A stretch of DNA of 31,950 bases from a bacterium (lineage in GTDB: Bacteria > UBA10199 > 2-02-FULL-44-16 > JAAZCA01), in the NCBI GenBank assembly GCA_041648665.1, contig JBAZOP010000035.1:1-31950 (forward strand), in the 5' to 3' direction. Of this stretch, positions 8,183-14,875 are shown in pieces; within the stretch, counting starts at the first letter, position 1; each line of letters begins with the position of its first letter. The notes under the pieces were generated by a model, which ran no database searches, had not been told where the DNA came from, and saw nothing but the letters and a program-made list of their open reading frames with translations. Made by a program: the position numbers and the translations under genes.

Positions 8183-8214
8183 CCCCACAAGGAGCGATCC
8201 TTGCGGGGTTTTTC
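8183..8214 (+). terminator. Rho-independent terminator
   Basis: An 11-bp stem (CCCCACAAGGA / TCCTTGCGGGG, one mismatch) with a GCGA loop is followed by a T-rich run. It lies 28 nt after the stop of the secreted protein. A smaller hairpin (AAACCC/GGGTTT) precedes it at about 8162-8176. Confidence 0.9.
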
Positions 8215-8268
8215 TTTTTAAATTTGAGGCTTGACCGAACGCCCGATGCGTAAGAAATTCCCTTCAAC

Positions 8269-9540
8269 ATGAGCCCAGGGAACATGGCCCTCGCCATATT
8301 CATCGCCTGCTACGTTCTGTTCATATTTCTCCCGAACCGCCGCAGCATAGTCGCGGTCGCGGGCGCGATCGTTCTCCTCCTTGTCGGTGCGATAAGCCCT
8401 GTCCAGGCGGTCGCGGCGATCAACTGGAACGTGATGGGCATATTCGTCGGGACGCTGATCATCGCCGACATATTCATGGAGAGCCGCGTCCCGTCATTTC
8501 TCGCCGAGCTGATAGTCGGAAAGGCGAAAAGCACGGCATGGGCCATACTCTTCATATGCGCCCTCACCGGCTTCATCTCCGCTTTCGTGGAGAACGTGGC
8601 CACAGTGCTCATCGTGGCGCCGATAGCCCTGGCCCTCGCCAAAAAGATCAGGATCAACCCGGTCAACATGATCATCGCCATCGCGATCTCCTCCAACCTG
8701 CAAGGCGCGGCCACTCTCATAGGCGACCCGCCAAGCATGCTGCTCGGCGGATTCGCGAAGATGACATTCGACGATTTCTTCTTCTACAAGGGCAGGCCGA
8801 GCATCTTCTTCGCAGTGGAGATCGGCGCCCTGGCGTCGTTCTTCGTCCTCTATTTCGTGTTCAGGAAATTCAAAGACAAGGCCCCGATCGTGCCGATCGA
8901 AAAGGTGAAATCGTGGGTGCCGACCATCGTCCTCGTCGCGCTGATCGTCGCGCTGGCCCTCTCGTCGTTCTTTGATCCCGGCTTCAGCTACATGGCGGGT
9001 TTGATCTGCATGGCCTTCGCGATCGTCTCGATCGCATGGGATCGCGTAACGAACAAGAACCCTATGATCGAAGGGATCAAGTCCCTCGACTGGGACACCA
9101 CATTCTTCCTCATGGGGATATTCGTGCTGGTGGGCGGCATCACAGCGACCGGCTGGATAGACGTAATCGCCGGACACCTTTCCTCCCTCATCGGCGACAA
9201 CGTGCTCTTCGGCTTCGTGCTCATCGTCGCAATGTCGGTCGCTCTCTCCGCGTTCATAGACAACGTGCCGTTCCTCGCGGCCATGCTCCCCGTGGCGATC
9301 CCCATGTCCCATAGGCTTGCGATCCAGCCGGAGGTTTTCCTCTTCGGCCTGCTCGTCGGAGCTAGCCTCGGCGGCAACATCACCCCCATAGGTGCCTCGG
9401 CGAACATCGTCGCGTGCGGGATGCTCAGGAAAGAGGGGCATGCTATCAGGTTCATGGATTTCGTGAAGATAGGGCTGCCCTTCACGCTGGCCGCGGTCGC
9501 CGCCGCCAGCGTCTTCGTCTGGCTCGTCTGGGCAAGATGA
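8269..9540 (+). CDS. ArsB/NhaD-type (ion transporter superfamily) permease
   Basis: A 423-residue inner-membrane permease with about 11-12 hydrophobic segments. Two half-repeats carry matching signatures: FVENVAT (106-112) with GDPPSML (152-158), and FIDNVPF (329-335) with GGNITPIGASANIV (368-381). This is the pattern of the ArsB/NhaD/SLC13-like ion transporter superfamily, which moves anions or exchanges Na+ for protons. The exact substrate (arsenite, Na+/H+, citrate or other) cannot be read from the motifs, and no arsR or arsC gene is nearby. The start may be ATG 8269 or ATG 8284; the second has a weak CAGGGA upstream. It ends 20 nt from the stop of convergent rarD, with no visible terminator between. 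Confidence 0.9.
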   Translation: MSPGNMALAIFIACYVLFIFLPNRRSIVAVAGAIVLLLVGAISPVQAVAAINWNVMGIFVGTLIIADIFMESRVPSFLAELIVGKAKSTAWAILFICALTGFISAFVENVATVLIVAPIALALAKKIRINPVNMIIAIAISSNLQGAATLIGDPPSMLLGGFAKMTFDDFFFYKGRPSIFFAVEIGALASFFVLYFVFRKFKDKAPIVPIEKVKSWVPTIVLVALIVALALSSFFDPGFSYMAGLICMAFAIVSIAWDRVTNKNPMIEGIKSLDWDTTFFLMGIFVLVGGITATGWIDVIAGHLSSLIGDNVLFGFVLIVAMSVALSAFIDNVPFLAAMLPVAIPMSHRLAIQPEVFLFGLLVGASLGGNITPIGASANIVACGMLRKEGHAIRFMDFVKIGLPFTLAAVAAASVFVWLVWAR

Positions 9541-9560
9541 TCAAAACGCAGGCAACGACC

Positions 9561-10487
9561 CTAGCCCTCCCCCAGTTCGGGCAACGGGCGGAGCGGCTGA
9601 CGATGGTGAAGGAAATTTTCCACGCAGAATATTATGAGCGCCGACCACACGACGGCAAAGCCCGCAAGACGGCTCATGTCGAATTGCTCTTTGTAGACGA
9701 TGACGCCCAGCAGGAATTGCATCGTCGGAGCAATGTACTGCAGTATGCCCACGATCATGAGCGGAATGCGCTTGGCGGCCGAGGCGAACATGAGCAGCGG
9801 GATGGTCGTGACCACGCCCGTCCCTATCAGCAGCGAGTCGGAGATCCCTCCGGAATGCAGGAATGCGCCTGTGCCGCTTCCTTCGGCCATAATGAGATAA
9901 CCCAGGGCGGGCAGGAAAAGGATGCCGGTCTCCAGCGTCAGCCCATAGAGCGAACTGAGCGGCGCGATCTTTTTGACGAGGCCGTACATGGCGAAAGTCA
10001 CGGCCAGCAGGAGCGCGATCCACGGTATGGAGCCGTAGACCCATGTGAGGTAGCCCACGCCGGCGACGGTCAAGCCTACCGGGATCCACTGCGCGCGGCG
10101 CAACCGCTCGCGCAGGAAGACCGCGCCCAGCAGCACGCTGAGGAGCGGATTTATGAAGTAGCCCAGGCTCGTCTCGACGATGTAGCCGGCGTTGACGGCC
10201 CAGACATAGGTCAGCCAGTTGACTCCTATGAGCACAGCGGCAAAGAGATATATCTTCAAAGTTTTGAGCGTAAGCGCCCTCTTGCGGAAGGCGTTCCACT
10301 GTTTCGTAAACAGGATTATGGCGATGAGGAAGAGAAAGGACCATCCGATGCGATGCCCCAGCAACTGCAGCGCAGAGACATCGCGCAGCAATTTCCAATA
10401 GACCGGGAAGAAGCCCCAAAGCAGGTAGGCCCCTACGCCGTAGGCGATGCCTCTATCAATAGTGGGTTTAGATTTCACCGCGTCCAT
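9561..10487 (-). CDS. rarD: RarD-like EamA-family transporter
   Basis: A 10-TM drug/metabolite-superfamily permease. The start region MDAVKSKPTIDRGIAYGVGA and the following AYLLWGFFPVYWKLL closely follow the RarD pattern, as do HRIGWSFLFL, GVNWLTYVWAVN, SLGYFINPLLSVLLGAVFLRERL and the late IGILQYIAPTMQFLLGVIVYKEQF-like stretch. RarD proteins are inner-membrane transporters whose substrate is still poorly defined. The frame extends to ATG 10523 (320 aa), but starting at 10487 gives 308 residues and an N-terminus like that of E. coli RarD; neither start has a strong ribosome site. It stands alone, convergent with the ArsB/NhaD-type permease. Confidence 0.92.
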   Translation of the reverse strand: MDAVKSKPTIDRGIAYGVGAYLLWGFFPVYWKLLRDVSALQLLGHRIGWSFLFLIAIILFTKQWNAFRKRALTLKTLKIYLFAAVLIGVNWLTYVWAVNAGYIVETSLGYFINPLLSVLLGAVFLRERLRRAQWIPVGLTVAGVGYLTWVYGSIPWIALLLAVTFAMYGLVKKIAPLSSLYGLTLETGILFLPALGYLIMAEGSGTGAFLHSGGISDSLLIGTGVVTTIPLLMFASAAKRIPLMIVGILQYIAPTMQFLLGVIVYKEQFDMSRLAGFAVVWSALIIFCVENFLHHRQPLRPLPELGEG

Positions 10488-10651
10488 AGAATTGTTTTGA
10501 ACGCTACCTACTCCACCATCCACGGCATTGCAATAAAAGCCAATGGGACCGCCCGCTCCGTCCCTTCAGTGTTTTCCAAGTAAAATCAACCTGTTCGGCC
10601 TGCGGGAAAAACCACGCAACCATATCATGGGCAAAGCGATAATGAGTTCGT

Positions 10652-11767
10652 ATGCTCACCTCTTTTCGCGCTGCGATTCCGGCGTTTATGCAGCCCGCTG
10701 CCGCAAACGTGCGACCTCCAGCGGACCCAGGCATGCAGGCTGCGCAGGCCGCATCCGCCGCAGCGCAGCCCGGCTTGCGCCCTTCGGCCCCTGCCCCCAT
10801 TCGCCACGCCCTCTTTTCCCCAAAGTCCAATGCGGCTGCGCAGCTTGGAGAACCGAAGGTGTTCGTCGACGAGCCGAACCGCATCGTCCGCCTCATCTAC
10901 GGAGAGCCGTTCGACACACTGAAACCCTCAGGCAAAGAACAGAAGACGGCGAGCTGGGATTATTTCGCATCCTGCAAAGAGTATCCGATCGCCTTCGAGA
11001 AGGGCCTGTACGACCTGGAGAGCGGAATATTGGGCACTCTGGGCACGGTGCAGCTGCGCGCGTTCGCGTCGGAGCTGGATCAGGAGCTCGACAGCCTGGT
11101 CGAACGATTCGCTTTTCACGGAGCGGAGGACAAGCTCCTCGCGCACATCTCGGCGGCCCGGTCCATCCTCTATATCGTCAAGATGCATTCGAGAGTCCGC
11201 GGCGGAGCAGGAGGGGTTTTCGCGCGCGACATCCTGGATTTTGCGCGCCGCCACGGGTTCGACCTTATAACCGTAAGCACGATCAGCGACGCTGCCGCGA
11301 AAACCCTGCAACGCGCGGACTTCGTGGAAAGGCTCCCGGTAGCCTATTGGGAAAAAACGTCCAAACAGCGCGCGTGGATCTACGACATGATCTCGCGGGA
11401 CGTCGAAGGAGAGCGCCGCAAGCCCGGCATCGAGGTGATACACTTCGGATCGCTCAGAGGCCAGCTGGCCTTGAAAGCGGAAGTGTTCGATCACCTCAGC
11501 ATGGAAGAGGAGCGTTACCGCGAGGCGTCACAGGTCCTCAGGCGGCTCCTCTACGTTGCCCACGACGAGGACCATGTCGTGCACGTCAAGACGCCGGGGT
11601 TTTTCTGTCTCACGGACGACATGCCGAAAGAGATCGACGGCAGGCGCATCGCGGCCTATACGATGTACACTTACGGCGACTTTCCGCAGCGCGCGCTTTC
11701 GAGTGCGCCGTGGGTCACGCTGAACACAGGCAGCGACCTCGACTTCTACCTGCATCCGGTTTTATGA
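10652..11767 (+). CDS. Hypothetical protein, 371 aa, Ala/Pro-rich N-terminus
   Basis: An unrecognised cytosolic protein of 371 residues. The first 60 or so residues are Ala/Pro-rich and look disordered; a folded part follows from about residue 68 (KVFVDEPNRIVRLIYGEPFD). A segment around residues 180-230 (RVRGGAGGVFARDILDFARR and, further on, ADFVERL) faintly recalls the acetyl-CoA-binding part of GNAT acetyltransferases, but the match is weak and nothing else confirms it. There is no signal peptide or membrane segment. The start is uncertain because no ribosome site is clear; codon use in the Ala/Pro-rich part fits coding. It is convergent with the GerMN-like gene. Confidence 0.62.
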   Translation: MLTSFRAAIPAFMQPAAANVRPPADPGMQAAQAASAAAQPGLRPSAPAPIRHALFSPKSNAAAQLGEPKVFVDEPNRIVRLIYGEPFDTLKPSGKEQKTASWDYFASCKEYPIAFEKGLYDLESGILGTLGTVQLRAFASELDQELDSLVERFAFHGAEDKLLAHISAARSILYIVKMHSRVRGGAGGVFARDILDFARRHGFDLITVSTISDAAAKTLQRADFVERLPVAYWEKTSKQRAWIYDMISRDVEGERRKPGIEVIHFGSLRGQLALKAEVFDHLSMEEERYREASQVLRRLLYVAHDEDHVVHVKTPGFFCLTDDMPKEIDGRRIAAYTMYTYGDFPQRALSSAPWVTLNTGSDLDFYLHPVL

Positions 11768-11771
11768 AAAG

Positions 11772-11797
11772 GGGACGTCTGTGAGTTCAAGCGTCCC
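11772..11797 (-). terminator. Possible terminator of the GerMN-like gene
   Basis: GGGACG/CGTCCC arms with a 14-nt loop, followed on the minus strand by TTTT. It overlaps the last codons of the gene ending at 11787. The short stem and long loop make it a weak call. Confidence 0.35.
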
Positions 11798-12341
11798 AAC
11801 CGGTGATCCTCTTTCCCCTGATCGAATACTGCACATCCTTCACAGAGGGAAACTGCTTCGCCGTCTTTTCGATCGGCTCCATCACGAGGTAAGAGTTCCC
11901 GGGAGTATTTTCCAGATAGCACATGGCGTCCGGCTGAAAATCGATGACCGCCGTGCCGTCGCGTTCGATCGTGGCGCCGATAAAATATCTACCCAGCGGT
12001 TTGAGCGTCTTCGCGTCCCGCTTCTTCTGACACTCCGTATTATAGTCTGCCACGGACTCGGGGGAAAAGGCCGCTGAAAGACCCGTGCGCCTCTCCTCTT
12101 CCGTGGGTCCCTTGAACAACGCGATCAGCGCGTTCTTGAGCACGCTCGTTGTGCCGGGTATCGTGCGCAAGACCGCCACCGCCTCGGGCAACCCGGTGGC
12201 GCCGGTCTCGCGCAGGAAGAAGACCGAGACAGTCTTCCCCGATCCGGCGAGCGCCGCGCAGGGGAAAAACCATAGGAGCGCCAGCGCCGCACCTATCGCC
12301 GCGCGCCGTGCAACCTTCAGGGAGATTTCAGGTCTCATCAT
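11787..12341 (-). CDS. Secreted GerMN-domain-like protein
   Basis: A roughly 184-residue exported protein. A signal peptide (MMRPEISLKVARRAAIGAAL, then LALLWFFPCAALA) is followed by a GerMN-like domain: VSVFFLRE near its start, LKNALIALFKGPTEEERRTG and LSAAFSP in the middle, and TAVIDFQPDA toward the end. GerMN domains occur in the spore protein GerM and in envelope lipoproteins such as LpqB, and are thought to bind cell-wall or protein partners. Two adjacent ATGs (12341 and 12338) follow GGAGG at 12346-12350; the second has the better 7-nt spacing. The frame runs further up to 12371, but that would bury the ribosome site. No sporulation genes are nearby, so the role is likely in the envelope (inference). 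Confidence 0.78.
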   Translation of the reverse strand: MMRPEISLKVARRAAIGAALALLWFFPCAALAGSGKTVSVFFLRETGATGLPEAVAVLRTIPGTTSVLKNALIALFKGPTEEERRTGLSAAFSPESVADYNTECQKKRDAKTLKPLGRYFIGATIERDGTAVIDFQPDAMCYLENTPGNSYLVMEPIEKTAKQFPSVKDVQYSIRGKRITGWDA

Positions 12342-12386
12342 TCGGCCTCCATGAAAAATAACCGTGGTCATATTATGCGATCTTTA

Positions 12387-12408
12387 GGATTTATTACCTT
12401 ATAAATCC
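12387..12408. promoter_or_regulatory. Perfect inverted repeat GGATTTAT-N6-ATAAATCC
   Basis: Perfect 8-bp arms with a 6-nt spacer lie between the divergent GerMN-like and methyltransferase genes. The 9-mer TTTAGGATT overlaps the left arm (12383-12391) and recurs at 12416-12424. It is shaped like an operator; no regulator can be named. Confidence 0.4.
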
Positions 12409-12436
12409 AATGATATTTAGGATTGCGTTGTTGCGC

Positions 12437-12541
12437 ATGGGCCGGAAATTTGCCCTTTACAAAAAGCCTAAGTCACTATAGTTAAAAGCAAAATAGAATC
12501 GGATTCGTTTAGAACGACTGAGGCGGAGAGTGGACATTCCA
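12437..12541 (+). repeat. Diverged copy of tRNA-Ser promoter, leader and D-arm
   Basis: Positions 12437-12492 match 13615-13560 (minus strand) at 44 of 56 bases without gaps; 11 of the 12 differences are transitions. GAATCGGA then recurs in order (12496-12503 vs 13554-13547), and a D-arm-like stretch (12525-12541 vs 13519-13502) differs by one base and one deletion. The match stops after this. The GTG start codon of the methyltransferase (12530) lies inside the D-arm-like part. Confidence 0.75.
12456..12482 (+). promoter_or_regulatory. Promoter of the methyltransferase (TTTACA-N15-TATAGT)
   Basis: A TTTACA -35 and TATAGT -10 with a 15-nt spacer that contains CTAAG. The same arrangement drives tRNA-Ser on the other strand. 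Transcription would start near 12490, leaving about 40 nt of leader. Confidence 0.55.
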
Positions 12542-13276
12542 CGGATCTTCAATATCACCGAAAGTGCTCACCGCATCCATAACCCGATCACACCCGAGAA
12601 ACTCGCCACTCTAGGCGCGGCGCTGCGTCTGGAAACGGGGACCCGAGTGCTCGACCTCGGCAGCGGTTCGGGGGAGATGCTGTGCACCTGGGCGCGCGAT
12701 CACGGAGTCATCGGCATTGGCATCGACATGAGCCTGCTGTTCACCGAGCAAGCGAAACTCCGCGCTGAAGAACTCGGCGTCGCCGATCGAGTCAAGTTCA
12801 TCCATGGCGATGCTGCGGGCTACGTCTCTGACGAGAAGGTCGGCGTTGCAGCCTGTGTCGGTGCCACTTGGATCGGCGGGGGAGTCGTCGGCACTATCGA
12901 GCTTCTGGCGCGGAGTCTCAACATCGGAGGGATCATCCTCATCGGCGAGCCCCACTGGCGGCAGTTGCCGCCGACGGAAGACGTTGCCAAGGGGTGTCTT
13001 GCGGGCTCGATCTCCGACTTTCTCATGCTTCCGGAACTTCTCGCCTCTTTCGGCCGCCTTGGCTACGACGTAGTTGAAATGGTTCTGGCTGACCAAGACG
13101 GTTGGGACAGATACGAGGCGGCCAAGTGGCTCACCATGCGCCGATGGCTTGAGGCCAATCCCGACGACGAGCTCGCGAAAGATGTTCGAGCCAAACTGAC
13201 CTCGGAACCCGAGCGCTACGCCGCTTACACGCGTGAATACCTGGGCTGGGGTGTGTTCGCTCTGATGCCGCGGTGA
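12530..13276 (+). CDS. Class I SAM-dependent methyltransferase
   Basis: A 248-residue cytoplasmic methyltransferase. It carries motif I VLDLGSGSGE (40-49), an acidic ribose-binding Asp66 in GIGIDMS, HGDA (92-95), and the post-I strand AACVGATWIGGG followed by GGIILIGEPHW. The Trp-rich C-terminal part (MRRWLEANPDDE and YTREYLGWGVFAL) is typical of a small-molecule methyltransferase family that I recall from many proteobacteria; the substrate is unknown. The start is a GTG with GGCGGAGA just before it, and the N-terminus MDIPRIFNITESAHRIHNP looks complete. The promoter, leader and start-codon region are a diverged copy of the nearby tRNA-Ser gene's 5' part. The gene points toward the tRNA 3' end. 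This fits acquisition by transfer next to a tRNA, which is inference. Confidence 0.88.
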   Translation: MDIPRIFNITESAHRIHNPITPEKLATLGAALRLETGTRVLDLGSGSGEMLCTWARDHGVIGIGIDMSLLFTEQAKLRAEELGVADRVKFIHGDAAGYVSDEKVGVAACVGATWIGGGVVGTIELLARSLNIGGIILIGEPHWRQLPPTEDVAKGCLAGSISDFLMLPELLASFGRLGYDVVEMVLADQDGWDRYEAAKWLTMRRWLEANPDDELAKDVRAKLTSEPERYAAYTREYLGWGVFALMPR

Positions 13277-13301
13277 TTCGTCGGCGGAATCCAGTCGTTT
13301 G

Positions 13302-13318
13302 CTCCGTTACCGGTGGTT
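13302..13318 (+). repeat. Partial copy of the 13649-13665 terminator arm
   Basis: Seventeen bases, CTCCGTTACCGGTGGTT, repeat 13649-13665 with one change. The copy is 26 nt after the methyltransferase stop and lacks the other hairpin arm, so it would not terminate by itself. Confidence 0.5.
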
Positions 13319-13428
13319 ACAATCGAATCGGGATGGGCGGAAAAGACGGAATGGACGTGATTCGTCACTCATTAGATTTCCTGCATTGTCGAACCCGCGC
13401 CCAGGCGAATCCCGTCCTGATTAAGTGC

Positions 13429-13449
13429 AAAAAACCCTCAGCGGAGGGG
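13429..13449 (-). terminator. Terminator built on the tRNA-Ser acceptor stem
   Basis: The tRNA's 3' acceptor strand continues into GCTGAGGG and then T6 (13434-13429). The opposite strand of this extended stem is the leader CCCTCAGC plus the 5' acceptor strand (13536-13522). The 15-bp perfect stem followed by T6 would act as an intrinsic terminator only if the tRNA body forms the loop. Confidence 0.5.
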
Positions 13450-13528
13450 GCGAGATTCGAACTCGCGGCACCTGTTAAGGTGCAACTGCTTAGCAGGCAG
13501 CTGGAATCGGCCACTCTCCCACCCCTCC
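13442..13528 (-). tRNA. tRNA-Ser(GCU)
   Basis: An 87-nt type II tRNA decoding AGC/AGU. Folding by eye gives acceptor GGAGGGG/CCCCTCC, TG at 8-9, D-stem GGA/TCC, anticodon stem GCTGC/GCAGT with loop CTGCTAA (anticodon GCT), a long variable arm GCACC/GGTGC typical of serine, T-stem GCGAG/CTCGC with loop TTCGAAT, and discriminator G73, as expected for SerRS. CCA is not encoded (CTG follows), so it must be added by nucleotidyltransferase. The acceptor stem can extend by 8 further base pairs into the leader and trailer, ending in T6. A promoter lies 40-70 nt upstream. The 5' end could be misread as starting at 13530 because of the extended pairing. Confidence 0.96.
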
Positions 13529-13615
13529 GCTGAGGGCGCCTGTTTCTCCGATTCACAAATTTGTCCCTAACTATAATGACTTAGGCCCTTTGTAAAGAGC
13601 GACTTTCCAGCCTAT
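13502..13615 (-). repeat. tRNA-Ser promoter-to-D-arm copy (parent of 12437-12541)
   Basis: This segment contains the tRNA-Ser promoter, leader, acceptor 5' strand and D-arm. It matches the methyltransferase 5' region in the same internal order but on the opposite strand. It is probably the original because it drives an intact tRNA. Confidence 0.7.
13570..13596 (-). promoter_or_regulatory. tRNA-Ser promoter (TTTACA-N15-TATAGT)
   Basis: On the minus strand TTTACA (13596-13591) and TATAGT (13575-13570) are separated by 15 nt that contain CTAAG. Transcription would begin near 13563, giving a leader of about 35 nt. CCTAA and TTAGG also form a short inverted repeat over the -10 region. Confidence 0.6.
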
Positions 13616-13632
13616 TACCTTCACCTCCAATT

Positions 13633-13668
13633 AAAACCACCGGTGGTTCTCCGTCACCGGTGGTTTTT
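13633..13668. terminator. Bidirectional terminator after the DHS-like gene
   Basis: A perfect 13-bp stem (AAAACCACCGGTG / CACCGGTGGTTTT) with a 9-nt loop. T-runs lie on either side depending on strand. It is 69 nt after the stop of the deoxyhypusine-synthase-like gene and separates it from tRNA-Ser. Confidence 0.85.
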
Positions 13669-13735
13669 CGAAGGCACATGTCTGCCGCAAGCTGATAGTA
13701 GATCCAATCGCACGGCAGCTCGGAAAAAACAGGTC

Positions 13736-14701
13736 CTACCATCCGAGGACATAGGCGAACATGAGGGGCGCAACGATCGTCGCGTCGGACTCGATTATGA
13801 ACCGCGGCGTGTCCACCCCCAACTTCTCCCAGGTTATCTTTTCGTTCGGCACCGCCCCGCTGTAAGAGCCGTAGGAAGTCGTGCTGTCCGATATCTGACA
13901 GAAATACCCCCAGAGCTTCACGTCCGTCTGCAGTTCCTGCCTGAGCATGGGCACGACGCAGATGGGGAAGTCGCCCGCTATGCCGCCGCCTATCTGGAAG
14001 AAACCCATGGAGCGGTTTTTGGTGTTGTCCAGATACCAGTCGGCCAGGAAATTCATCTGGTCGATCCCGTTCTTTATGAGGTTGGAGTCCTTGATTATTT
14101 TGTTTCTGACCGCAGCCGTGAAGATGTTTCCCACCGACGAATCTTCCCACCCGGGCGTCCAGATCGGGAGATCCTTCTCGCAGGCCGCGACGACCCAGCT
14201 GTTCTTCGGGTCGATCTGATAGTGCCTCTTGAGATCGCCGCTCCTGATGCAGTCGTAGATAAACTCATAATGGAACTTCCTCCCTCCGGAGGGTTCCGCC
14301 TTGCCCCATTGTTTATAGAGGGCCTCCTCGATCCTCCTTATGGCCTCGCCCTCCGGGATGCAGGTGTCGGTGACGCGGTTCAGCTTCTGTCTCCTGAGAT
14401 CGAGTTCCTCGGCCGGGGTGAGATGCCTGTAGTGCGGAACCCTCTTATAATGCTCGTGCGCGATGAGATTGAAGAGGTCTTCCTCAAGATTCGCGCCCGT
14501 GCACGAGACCGCATGGACTTTGTCCTGCCGGATCATCTCGGCGAGCGATATCCCCAGCTCCGCCGTGCTCATGGCCCCAGCGAGCGTGACCATCATCCTG
14601 CCGCCTGCGGAAAGATGCGCGCGGTAGGCCTCCGCCGCGTCCAGGAGCGTAGCTGCGTTGAAGTGAAGATAGTTGGTCTTTATGAACTCAGACACCTTCA
14701 T
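13736..14701 (-). CDS. Deoxyhypusine synthase family protein (probable polyamine enzyme)
   Basis: A 321-residue homologue of deoxyhypusine synthase. NAD-binding and family signatures are TLAGAMSTAELG (39-50), SCTGANLEEDLF (66-77) and FFQIGGGIAGDFPI in the C-terminal half. The catalytic lysine equivalent is Lys293 in WEKLGVD, and the protein ends with SDATIVAPLMFAYVLGW. Eukaryal and archaeal enzymes move aminobutyl from spermidine to eIF5A/aIF5A; bacteria lack that substrate, and plant and bacterial relatives act on small polyamines, for example making homospermidine. A polyamine product is therefore the better inference. ATG 14701 follows a GGAGGGATC ribosome site. It is monocistronic, with a promoter at 14774-14800 and a strong terminator downstream. 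No other polyamine genes are nearby. Confidence 0.9.
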   Translation of the reverse strand: MKVSEFIKTNYLHFNAATLLDAAEAYRAHLSAGGRMMVTLAGAMSTAELGISLAEMIRQDKVHAVSCTGANLEEDLFNLIAHEHYKRVPHYRHLTPAEELDLRRQKLNRVTDTCIPEGEAIRRIEEALYKQWGKAEPSGGRKFHYEFIYDCIRSGDLKRHYQIDPKNSWVVAACEKDLPIWTPGWEDSSVGNIFTAAVRNKIIKDSNLIKNGIDQMNFLADWYLDNTKNRSMGFFQIGGGIAGDFPICVVPMLRQELQTDVKLWGYFCQISDSTTSYGSYSGAVPNEKITWEKLGVDTPRFIIESDATIVAPLMFAYVLGW

Positions 14702-14773
14702 GATCCCTCCGTTCCGAGAGGATGAGCGCGGTCAAAATTGATACACTCGCACCTCTCTGAAAAACTTATTGTT

Positions 14774-14800
14774 AGTACAATTGCTTAGACGTTTTGTCTA
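14774..14800 (-). promoter_or_regulatory. Candidate promoter of the DHS-like gene (TAGACA-N15-TGTACT)
   Basis: The same layout as the tRNA-Ser and methyltransferase promoters: a -35-like TAGACA, a 15-nt spacer containing CTAAG (14788-14784), and a -10-like TGTACT. About 20 of 31 bases match the tRNA-Ser promoter. A TAGAC/GTCTA inverted repeat (14786-14800) overlaps the -35. Confidence 0.4.
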
Positions 14801-14875
14801 GGATCAAGAAAAATACGGCAGGCGAAGCGTATCCGATATCCGCTCCGTATTATGGTCTTTGGATTTGTTGGTTTT

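Noticed and set aside
8031..8234. A separate Asp-rich gene in the +1 frame
   Set aside because: It has no ribosome site, and its stop lies beyond the strong terminator at 8183-8214; the frame-shift origin is kept only as a finding.
13273..13533. An 86-codon plus-strand frame covering the tRNA
   Set aside because: It runs antisense through the complete tRNA-Ser and has no ribosome site or family.
12437..13615. Integron cassette reading of the repeats around the methyltransferase
   Set aside because: The CCTAA/TTAGG arms are weak, there are no attC core sites or integrase, and the repeats match the tRNA promoter instead.
13736..14701. A role in modifying eIF5A
   Set aside because: Bacteria do not have eIF5A; small polyamine substrates are the better inference.
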